Source: Syngnathus acus (Eukaryota; Chordata; Actinopteri; Syngnathiformes; Syngnathidae). Taken from it: 64,000 bases of DNA. The DNA is taken from positions 22,333,193 to 22,397,192 of the forward strand of contig NC_051088.1 in the NCBI RefSeq assembly GCF_901709675.1, written 5' to 3'. Position numbers and translations under genes: made by a program. The notes beneath the pieces are model-generated. The model did no database searches. It worked only from the letters and a program-made list of their open reading frames with translations, and was not told the origin of the DNA. Below, piece after piece: positions 54,669 to 64,000 of the stretch; positions within the stretch are counted from its first letter, which is position 1; every line of letters begins with the position of its first letter.

Positions 54669-57600
54669 TTCTAAAACAAGTCTTCTTTCTTCTTCTCTTG
54701 TTTTGCACTCTCTTTGCACTCTCTGGGTGCTTGTTAGCAAAAAGGGCCTCGCGAGTTGCCTTGTCTGTGCAATATGAGAGTTTTCATTAGGTGAGCTGCA
54801 CTTAAGGAGAACTGCTGCATTTGCAGCTTTGGGCAAAATTAATGGGATTGCCGACAATCCAATTGGACTTGCTTCATCATTTAGCCAATGCAAATCAGCG
54901 CAAAAAACCTTGTCTAGCCCTCGACGCCTGTGTGATGTCTAACTGGTGTGTTGTTTTTGTTGTTGCATTGGTTTCCCTCTTAGTTGCGCTCGGTGTTCCT
55001 TTGATGACTTGAACAGCACTTTGTTTATGCTGCATGCGCTTTCCTGCAACCATGACGGCGCTTTGTTTTCCTTCGGGGGCTTCCTTGTGTCCTCATCCAG
55101 CCTCCGTGTGTGTGTGCGTGTGGGGGGGCGGCATTGTGGCGCTGGTCCATGCAAATGTGCTGAATGGAAATTGCGACCCGGCAGTTTATTTGCCTCAAGT
55201 GGTGCATGAGGCAAACATGACTAGTATTCCAAGATAAAACAAAATCTGTGAAATGACCCAAAACTTGTGTTCGTACTGTGACCCAACACTTCTCTTCATA
55301 TACTTTTTGCTTACATAGCATACACAAGGCTAATGTACTGTGTGATATTGTTGCAAGGCAAAACTTCTTAAACTTTTTGAGTGGTCACACATTTCCTCCT
55401 CGCAGAATTCTGACGGCATTTAAACACAACTGACACGGCAATAAAATGGTTCCTCTTTTTGGAGACAAAAAGAGTAAAAGTTGCCCTCCCCTCAAGTGTG
55501 TGTCTGTGTGTGTGTGTGTGTGCGTGCTCAATCAGCCTACCATGCATGTCTTTGAAATGTGTGAGGAAACCCACGCAGGCACAGGGAGAACCTGCAAACA
55601 CAGGCAGGCCAGAGCTGGAATCAAACCCATAACCTCTGCCCTTTTATACGGACGTGTTAAATAGTCATCCATTGTGCTGCTTGTACTTAAAACAAACAAA
55701 ACATTCTTTTTAGTGACCCCAAGGACCCCAGTTTGTCTCCTATAAGAGTCAGAAGGGGCGTTACCTGTTGGAGGTGGCAGATCGCGTACACACTCCCCCT
55801 CCCCTTGTCAGGTTATTTGACGTGCCAATTTTCCCCATGGAGGCGGAGACATGTCCTTGCATGTCACATGAGCTGTCCTCCAGCGCTCGATGGGCTACTT
55901 AGCACACGGCTCCAGGGAGCCCTCCCTCCTCTTCCTGTCTGACGGAGTGCAAAAAGCACCTGCAGCCCCCCCCCACGTGTCGGCCTTCACAGCGTCACGC
56001 GCCTCGGCCCACGCCCATGCCATCACTGCCGTCCCTCAACAGAGCTTTCAAGAGCACCAGCTTCTTTACATCCTTTCATTGCTTCCTACATTACCGCAAA
56101 CAAAACCGAACCCTTGGCGCCGTCTCGTGTGGATAATTGCAACGTTTAATGTTGCCCCAAGGGCATACATATTCAAATGAGACATTAGTCAAGTGGTGAG
56201 CGAGACGGAAGGCGAAGGCAGTACTTGACTGACACCACAGCAGAAGGTGACTCCTCCTCTTCATTTCCCAAAGCAGCGGCCGCCTTTTAATTTTCACGTT
56301 CCTGCTGCGAAGAACAACACGAGGATGTGCAACGTGAGGGGATGAGTGGGCGTGTTTGCGTGTGGCCCCCTCCTCGCTACGACACTGAGGGTGTGTCAAG
56401 TTATTAGCTTTGCGCCACCGGCACATTATCTGAGTGGCGCTCCTGCTAATGCATGCAAATGAGCCACTGACCGCCAAAGTCAGGTCAGTGGCGAGGACGG
56501 CGTTCGTTACCATGACAATGGAGTGGACTTAGGGCGTTGCCGGTGACAATTAAAAGGTCCGTTTTGTGTCATTGCCTCCTTCAAACAACCCGTCAATCTG
56601 TTATCCTGACTGGGCTCGCAGATATAGCGCAGCTCTCTAAACGTTGTGTGCTTGTTTATTGCGTGAAACTGCTGGAGAAGCCACCGTGGGACCAAAAAAA
56701 AATGAGGCCAAAATGTATTAATACATCGGCCGACAGGTTGTTGTGCAGCCAAGCGGGAGGCTTCTTCTTGCCTCGTAAAATATTGCATTGTGGATCATGC
56801 CTTGCCCTTGTTGAACCCATCCTTTTTTTTCTTTCTTGCATAACTAACAAAACGCTTCGGATGAACATGGCGCGGGAGCGGGCCGAGAGGCTGCAAAGAC
56901 AGATCCGCGGCGGGACGAATGCGGATCTGGACTGATACACGCCAGCAACACAGCGCACGCACACGGGCTTACATAAGCGTGACGGACGCCCCCCAGCTTG
57001 TCTGAGTCGATGATCCCATTACAGCATGGCTCTCGTTGCAGCACGCTTTTTACAACGATTTTTCTCCCGCTATGAATTTTTCAAATAATTTGTTCATGAA
57101 TTTTCCATTGCTATCTTGCTTTTGTCTGAGCTGTTATTTTGTTGTTGTTTTTTCCAAAGCATCCCTCAGTCCCTCCACTTAGCCTTTATCTTCATGGATG
57201 TTTGAGTGCACTCCATTCTCCTTGAATGATTCAGCTCCTCTTGTATTCTCCCACTCTCTCGTTAGGGGACAAACAGCGTCCAAATAAGTCACATCAGACA
57301 GAATTTTTTTGACTGTTGGAAACAAGTCTTCATTTTGGGAACGCTTTATTGGTGTTTGTTTGGATTAGTGTACAAACAGCATTTCTGATTAGCTTCAGCA
57401 TCCATCATTGGTGTTCCTTCTGCGTAGGCCTCCACTAGCATGTTCTCAAACGTGCGAGGTGTCGGCAGGTGAACGTGCGTGCGCATATGTAAGCGATAGC
57501 GCAACCCTATTAATGTCCGTGTTTGAATTACTGATTTGAATGTACCACAGGGAAGGGGGGGTTGCACGGAGACGGTGTTGTCAAGGAAACCACAATACAG

Positions 57601-59024
57601 CCGGTGTAGGCGTTTGCCCTTGTGGCTGCTCCAACAACCTTGTTTTCTTTCTTCAGCACTGTATTTACCGGGAAGCCTCAGTGAAATATGCTGATTTGGG
57701 TGGGGCCTCTAAAGTGAGACCCTCGAAAGTGAATTCAAACATTTACATTGCACATGTTGAAAGATATTTGCCGTTAGCATATGTGCTAAGTCAGAACTAT
57801 GAACTAGGTATTATATAGTATTCTCTCACTCACTATTTCAGTTTTACAGATTTTTTTGCGAGTAGTTAGCTAGCTAGCTGGAAAGGCGTTAGATAGCTAG
57901 CTAGCTCCTTGTTATCGTCGCATTTTATGTTTTCTTTTTAATTTGTTACCAGTTCTCTCTGTGGTATATCGTTTATATTCACTTTACAGGGATTGTAATT
58001 GTGGCCAATTTGCTGTTCACATAGAGGGGGGTGCTAGCTCCTGTGCTAAAATGCTAATTGCAGTATTGATGAATGTCAAGCGCATGTAGCGTGTTTCTAG
58101 ATAAGCGGCCGGGCCCATCTGCCTTCTTCTTTCCAGCTGGTAAATTTCCATTAGGTGTTAATCGTGCATCATTAGCCTTGAAACGCAAGCTCAAAAGCAC
58201 GAGGGAGCCGTTGTACTGTAAGCCCGTTTTCCATTAAAGTTGCAGATATCAAATTAATCCGCTGCTTTGCCAATTGGCCTCAGCAGAGTGCTTCCCGAAC
58301 AAGTTATTGAAATGACAGAGAGAAAGCAATTGGGGAAAAAAAAAGCGGGACAAGAAGAAAATGGATCAAAAGCAGACAGGAAAATGGATCCTCATTGCTT
58401 CTGATGGCTTGCATGGCTGATGAAACACCTCCTGGGTTTATCATCTCCATGAAGTGCTGAAACAGCAGACACGGGTCGCCGCTGTTATTCAAAGTGATTA
58501 GTGTTTTTCTTTTTTTCCCTGCCATTGCCTCTCACACTCGTCTCACTGCAACAGGCTCATGCATTACGTATGACACTGCCAGGGAGAGGGAAGGGGGGCC
58601 ACGGTTGAGGGCAGAAAATGTCAGGTATGGATGAACCAACGTAGTCTGGAACCAAACCAAATGCACATGGGCCTGGGGGTACGGATGAATTATGAATTTG
58701 GGTGGATTTGGGGCAAATTGTGTCCGAGGAAGCGGATTGAGATGAATAATTCACCCGAACAGGGGCTGTGGATCAGACCCCCCACCGGGTTCACCTTGTT
58801 CCTCCTCCTCGCTTTTACGATCCATTGACCCTTTAAATCTCCGGCAGCGAGGCTCCGCAACACTCCATTTGTCGAGTGAGGAATTGCTTTGTTTACGAGT
58901 GAGTCAGCCGCTCTTTTACACGCTGATCTCGACGGAAGGAACCTCGGGGAAGGAGATGAAGGCAGGGCAGGGTAGACATCTTTTCATTTATTTGTCTCCG
59001 CTCTTTCGTTGCGGATCTTCACAG

Positions 59025-59102
59025 CTTGAGCTGATTAAAATGGAACAGGAGGCGAGACAGCACGCAGGATTGCTTCGACACAAGTACGACACGCTGGCTC
59101 AG
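59025..59102 (+). other. Candidate coding exon of unknown gene
   Basis: Preceded by a pyrimidine-rich stretch and TTCACAG and followed by GTCGGC (a weak donor), this 78-base piece is open in one frame. It codes a charged amphipathic helix, LELIKMEQEARQHAGLLRHK then YDTLAQ, phase 0 at both ends. The composition looks like real coiled-coil protein, but I do not recognise it and the donor is poor. Confidence 0.3.
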
Positions 59103-59977
59103 GTCGGCCGCACGAGAAACGGTGAGCGGTGGTCGCTCATGATGAGAAACCCGGAAGCCACGCCCAACAAAAGAAAAAAAAAAACGCTCCAAAAATTCCA
59201 ACTTGACCACAAAGGAACCTGTTTCGAAAAACATTGTTGCAACAAAATAAAGTAATTATCCATTTTAAGTATTGATGCTACGTTTAGTTAAATTCATATT
59301 TAATGAACGTAGGGATTACCTCCCTCAGGCGTGTTCTGTATGCATTTTTGAATAAACCATGCATCTGTGGGCTCGCCGGGACGAGTGGGGACACAAAGAG
59401 CCACACGACAAACTACTTTGCCAAATGTGACCAGACGAGATGTGGGCTTGTACTGTACACAATATGGCATGGCAACGTAAATCAATGTATGACTGAAGAA
59501 GAAATCATGTGCATGTGACAAGCCGATTGTGTGCAACCACACCCTCAAATCTCATCTCGGCACTGGCGGATCCATAAAAGCCCCCTCCCGTCATGATGAT
59601 GACACGCTTGACATTCCAACTGTGATAATAGCGTTTAAAAGCACTCAGGAACATGCTGATGGGTCATGACAACGGTCGCAGGCGTGACCTTTGAACCTGC
59701 TCAATGGATTGCGAGGTGAAATGAAGCAGATGCTGGATGTCACTCAGCATACTGCAGCAGCTTCCGTGTGTGTGTGTTGTGTGCGTGTCGTGTGTGTTCT
59801 TCAGCCTTGACTATATGGTGTCTTCATGTATTCTAAAAAATGTGTGCTTACAATTTGTTTTTTTATCCCCGTGACATTTTTTGACTCCGGGCTAAAAATA
59901 ATTCCATTTTGGATTTGGCTCAATGTGTGGATTTGTTTCAAGCCTATAATCATTGCCTACCATTTACTCTTTGAGGT

Positions 59978-60070
59978 TCCATTAATGCATTTTCTACAGC
60001 GCTTATCCTCATTGGGGTCACCAGCAAGCTACAGCCCAGTTTGGGTGAGAAGCGAGCACAGCCAATCACA
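59978..60070 (+). repeat. Interspersed fish repeat fragment
   Basis: TTCTACAGCGCTTATCCTCATTGGGGTCAC matches a repeat often seen in teleost intergenic DNA (consensus-like TTCTACAGCGCTTGTCCTCA), here with the following CCAGCAAGCTACAGCCCAG part. Non-coding. Confidence 0.55.
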
Positions 60071-61303
60071 ATCCTAACCTCTCCAGTGGCTGTATTTTAG
60101 TGTCTTCTTTTTTTTATTGCTCGGTGTCTTCAAGCTGCTGCGGGAATTGAACAAATGCTGATTGGACGCTTTTGCAATTTCACATGTATGAGAGGATGGA
60201 TGCCCTTTGTCGTCCCTCCTCCACTTTTACACTTAAATATCCCGCACTCCTCTCGCCACTCGAACGGCTCATTGTATCTTAATGCTACCCGTCCCGTTGA
60301 GTCCTCATCTCTCCTTTGGTGGTCCATTTCACCTCATTTGTGTCCACCGATGTTGACAATTCAAGCAGCCCCGCCTCCTCCTCCCGCCTTTGTGCTTTGC
60401 GCTCCGCTGCGTGACACTAAAATCTTCACATTGATGAACTGTAATTATCTTGCATCCTCCAGTCCTCTCCCTCATTTTCCATCCCTCTCCTAAACGACCT
60501 TCCCCCACGCTAGTCAACGTGCCAACGTGCGGCAGCGCCAGGAACTCCGACGGCGCCGTCTGCCAAATCAGCGTCCTTATCACACGCTTCTTTTGTCTCT
60601 TTCTTTTCAACGTGATAATAATGGCGTGTGCTTAACAGCTCTTTGCGTGTGATACGGGGTGGTGCAAACAATCAGCGGGAAGGGGGGGGCTGTGGAGATA
60701 CGACCAGGACCTGCTCTGAGGGTGCAGATGGAGACTCCTAGCAGGGGTGGTTTGCCATGTAAGAAGCCAAAATTTCAGGCAAGCTCCTCAATAGAGGAAC
60801 TCTGGACTGAATGTGGACCCAGACCCCTTTCAAGATACTCTTTTTAGTTATTCCACCTTTTTTGTGTGTGTTCTTCTACTGCTATCCATCATCTGGTGAG
60901 ATGATATGAACATAGAGACATAATCCTGAAATGGATCTTCTGAACCTTAAAATGACTTTGTATGCACTGGGCCATTAATGTCTTGACTGAGATGATGGCG
61001 CATCCAACTTTGTATCATCACCATCAGGTTCTCGTCGTGCGCACATCTGTCATCCATCTCTTGGTCATTGTCTTCTTGTTGTTGTCCATCTGTCCAGCCC
61101 GTCCATATGGGCCGCTGGAGGACATGTCCCACTAATGAACCAAATGGTGAGCAGCACATTGTCGCTCCATTTTGACGCTTTAAATCTCCACTGTCGTATT
61201 AACTGAGCGTCTCGGTCTGGCCACATGGTGCCAGTTCATGTTCCTCCCGTTGTGACACATGGCCCCTGCTCCCCCCACCCTTCCTTTCTCTTTTATGTGG
61301 CAG

Positions 61304-61517
61304 AAAGAAGACCAGCGTGAGGGACGCAAAGACTCGCCAAAGCAGCGGGCCCCCAGTTGCGTGCACGTGTGAGCGAGGCCTCGGACGGGACGGCGAGCAA
61401 TGGCTCCCCGACAGCAGGTGGGCAGTAGGAGGCGGAGCTCTGGCTTCCTCCTCCTCCCCATCCTCCTCTCCTTCGCGGTCCAGCCCAGCCGAGCAACCAT
61501 CCACTTTCCCTCCAACT
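61304..61517 (+). CDS. First coding exon of an unrecognised secreted or membrane protein
   Basis: Acceptor CTTTTATGTGGCAG opens the exon, 96 bases of leader precede ATG at 61400, and the exon stops at a consensus donor, CCAACT|GTGAGT. It codes 39 residues plus one base: a basic start (MAPRQQVGSRRRSSG), a hydrophobic core (FLLLPILLSFAV) and a small-residue cleavage site (QPSRA), followed by TIHFPSN. This is a textbook signal peptide. The rest of the gene must lie beyond a long intron, probably outside the window. The gene family is not recognised. It could be a neuronal receptor or adhesion gene, given the signal peptide, long introns and gene desert, but that is inference. The 47 kb exon may be its upstream leader. 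Confidence 0.5.
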
Positions 61518-62929
61518 GTGAGTACGCCTCCACGTCACTTTCGGCCTTCACCAAATTGTTAATTCATGCGCTAATAATGATCTCAACATTGGAGCTCCTT
61601 TTCCTTCCTCGTCCGGTTGTGCGTCTAATTACTATTTAATTGATCCTGATCCATTGATTACTCCCACTATTGATCCGGTTCCTCCGAGCATACCAGAATC
61701 GGATTGAGGAGTAATTTAATCAACGAGTAAATGGCGGCTGGAGGTGCTGCTTATTTGGCAACGTGTCAAAAAAAACAAGCGAAAGCCTTCCGCTAACACC
61801 ATTTGTTGCTTGCCTTTCCGGAAAGCGCTTGCAGTGAGTCACGGTGGCTGCCCTCCACCACCTGCGCAGATAAACAAGCGTGCACTCGGCCTGAAAGCAG
61901 ATGGAAAGATAGCAATCTGCCGGGGGAGGGGTTATGGTTATGATGCGGAGTGAAAAATGTTAAAGGTCAAGGTGTCCCTTGCCTTTCAATTTGCAACAAT
62001 GCGAGTCAGCGCTAAGCTTCTGACCATCGTGTCTCAATTGTTCATGTATTATGACCGTTGTTCAGTGACCTCGCTCCATTATCAAGTGGAACCTCAAAAT
62101 GTGTTCGGTGACACCGGGCCACAAACCACTCACCAAATCGAATAACTTTCAATCGATTGTTGTATATCAAGCAAAATGGTCAGGTCCTGTCCTGCGCTGT
62201 GATTGGCCAGATACCAGTTGGTTGCGTTACCTCAACATAGCCGAGCAAAGAGAATGAAATCAAACCAAAACAACAAAATCAAGTTTCAGCACACTGTACA
62301 TATCTTTTCCTGGTCCCAAACTGTATCTTTGCTTGTATTTCCTGTTTGACGTCCACTCTAGCATGTCCATATTTGTCTTTCTCTCTCTCTCTAACAAAAA
62401 CATTTTCTCCCTCACGCTTGCTCTCTACTGTGGACTACAAAAGACCACATAAGTGACCGTAAGTGCTTTTAATGTTTCGGACCAATCTTTTGTAATGCAG
62501 GTGCTAGCAAAAATTATTGTAAACACTTTTAACTTAACGGCTTCTTTTCCGTACACAGTTAAAAAAAAACAACGACACTGCTCTTGAATGATTTTCTGTG
62601 TGATGACTCTGCAGTCACGTGGGCGGCACGGGCAAATAAAAGCTCCATCCGGCTCGGCTGAGCAGCCCCGAGCCTGAACTTTAATTGGATCAGGAAGGGG
62701 CTTATTAGCTTTGATTGCATTCCCTCGCTCTCTCGCTGCCTTTCTCTCTCTACTGAACGTTTTGTCGATTTTCTGTCTCTGTCGGGCGCCGCGACATCGC
62801 TGCGCATCGTTCTAATCGGACGCCTTTGATCACATGCTCTGAAACGTTTGTACTATCTCAATCTTATTAAAAGTGGAAAAAGGCCAATTTTTTTGGTATA
62901 CTAGTGAAAAACCTGAAGTTGTGATTTCC

Positions 62930-62998
62930 CATAGTGGGCCATATAAAATGATGTGGTGGACCGGGACTGGCCCCCAGGCCTCAGGTTTGACACCAGTG
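62930..62998 (-). mobile_element. Truncated hAT-like copy, reverse orientation
   Basis: Read on the minus strand it starts CACTGGTGTCAAACCTGAGG and continues to CCACCACATCATTTTATATG, matching the left part of the element at 54399. The right part is missing. Confidence 0.6.
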
Positions 62999-63499
62999 TT
63001 CTGACATGAAAAAGGAAGACAGAAAAAATTCCTGCTTGACATCCGTTTGTCTGTCTTTCTTGCATGATGCTGCTTCCATTTCCGCTCATCTCAAGCAATT
63101 TCCTCCTCAGTCCATATGACAAGTCTTTCTCTCGGGACCCTTTGCTCATCCTATCGACCCAATATATGGTTATTGGCAGCTGTTGACCTAAAAATGATTG
63201 GTGCCTCTGTGCCTTCTGGTCATAGGGAATCTTGCATTACTCTGGGGTAATATGCGTCAAAGCGCTGCTTAATGCATACGGAATTAAATCAATCACATAC
63301 TGCAGCACTGCCATACAATATTGGTTATTGAGTTATAATATAATACAAGACACACCAAATGCTTTTAAAATCAAGTTAACGCTAATAATTTAAGATGATG
63401 TTACTTCCACACTTAGCCGAACGTTAGCTGAAATCTCCGATCTGTCATATTAAGTCATATTCATAACCAGTCATATTAATGAAGTCATATTAATTATAC

Positions 63500-63800
63500 T
63501 TTGACTTACAAGCAAAAAGTTGAGATAACGAAGAATTACGCATTGTGTCTAACAAACACACAAACAAACCAAAATGCCATTGACAATCTAACAGCATCTG
63601 TATGGCAGTCTGATAAAGCTTTTAACAAAGAATATTTGAACACAAAGGGTGAAGCAACACATGTAGACCGACACAGTACAGAACAATACTCAAACGCATC
63701 ATATTGTGTATCACTGCAGCTTACTTACTCACTATAGTAGTAAAACGCTTCTGTGTTTGAATGAAATATTATGTCATACTGCCCCCTGATGGCTAAGTTG
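63500..63800 (+). repeat. Dispersed repeat, copy 3
   Basis: Shares the GAAGCAACACATGTAGACCG block with 50140 and ACTGCAGCTTACTTACTCAC with the other copies. It ends TCATACTGCCCCCTGATGGC, the CTCF-like end also seen at 51270 and, reversed, at 44403. Confidence 0.5.
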
Positions 63801-64000
63801 TACATATCAGGAGGAGATGAATTAATCATGATGCACAAACTTTTGAATTGTGTAATATTGGTTATTTATTTTTTCTTTTACACGTGTTCTTTTTGAACCG
63901 GCTGGAATAGATTAACGGCACACGCGAGTGTTTTGAGTTAAGAGGGCGGTCAAGGAACGGAGTTGAGTGCGCATGTCAAGGCACGTGTTTGAGCTCACCG

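Larger units (their letters stand above)
47157..59024. other. Long non-coding interval with repeats
   Basis: About 12 kb without a supported coding exon on either strand. It contains a TG-rich minisatellite (47954-48050), (TG)n runs (55100, 55497), dispersed-repeat copies (48190-48490, 50090-50230, 51262-51310) and an hAT-like element (54399-54668). Some stretches look non-repetitive and rich in homeodomain-type TAAT words, as in vertebrate conserved non-coding elements, for example 56400-56470 (with an ATGCAAAT octamer) and 58130-58350. Confidence 0.5.
61518..64000. other. Non-coding end of window
   Basis: No second exon was found after 61517. The stretch holds an inverted hAT-like fragment (62930-62998), a CT run near 62380 and a dispersed-repeat copy (63500-63800). 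Confidence 0.45.

Noticed and set aside
56869-56935. Short ORF MARERAERLQRQIRGG and onward as a gene
   Set aside because: Only 22 codons, no splice signals or recognised family; helix-like composition alone is insufficient.
57865-57905. GCTAGCTAGCTAG palindrome as an origin or attachment site
   Set aside because: Simple TAGC repeats occur several times in the window (also 4040, 16230) and carry no further signal.

Overview
This is a compact vertebrate, teleost-type genomic window. It shows GT-AG split genes with short introns (many of 70-150 bp), fish-type interspersed repeats (a V-SINE-like remnant, MITEs, hAT-like fragments) and a gene order matching human Xp11.22. No microbial-type operon or CRISPR is present. 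Species cannot be fixed; a percomorph-like fish is my inference from compactness and repeats.

Layout, all genes on +. (1) 1-1047: the 3' end of a WNK kinase gene (wnk3 by synteny), two exons. (2) 3.6-10.4 kb: complete phf8, the PHD-finger/JmjC histone demethylase, with a CpG-rich 5' region, a non-coding first exon ending at 3886 and 21 coding exons (4451-10428, 1028 residues, phases consistent throughout). (3) 12.2-42.0 kb: complete huwe1, the giant HECT E3 ubiquitin ligase. I place 79 coding exons (17529-42014, about 4537 residues, phases consistent throughout). It has two candidate promoters: a TCTCGCGAGA/YY1-type start at 12.24 kb and a GC-rich start near 16.2 kb. The 32443-33146 intron carries two let-7-family microRNA hairpins, the counterpart of mammalian let-7f-2/mir-98 inside HUWE1. 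(4) 42.0-64 kb: huwe1 3' UTR, then a long gene-poor stretch with repeats. It holds a GC/GA-rich candidate first exon ending at 47156, a candidate exon at 59025-59102 and a signal-peptide exon at 61304-61517. These suggest the 5' part of an unrecognised long-intron gene.

The three genes lie head-to-tail in the same order and relative orientation as human WNK3-(FAM120C)-PHF8-HUWE1, but FAM120C is not between wnk3 and phf8 here. They have no single shared pathway: WNK kinases regulate ion transport, PHF8 removes repressive histone methylation, and HUWE1 ubiquitylates proteins such as MCL1, p53 and MYC. The block is an old syntenic unit carrying an intronic let-7 cluster that is presumably processed from the huwe1 transcript.
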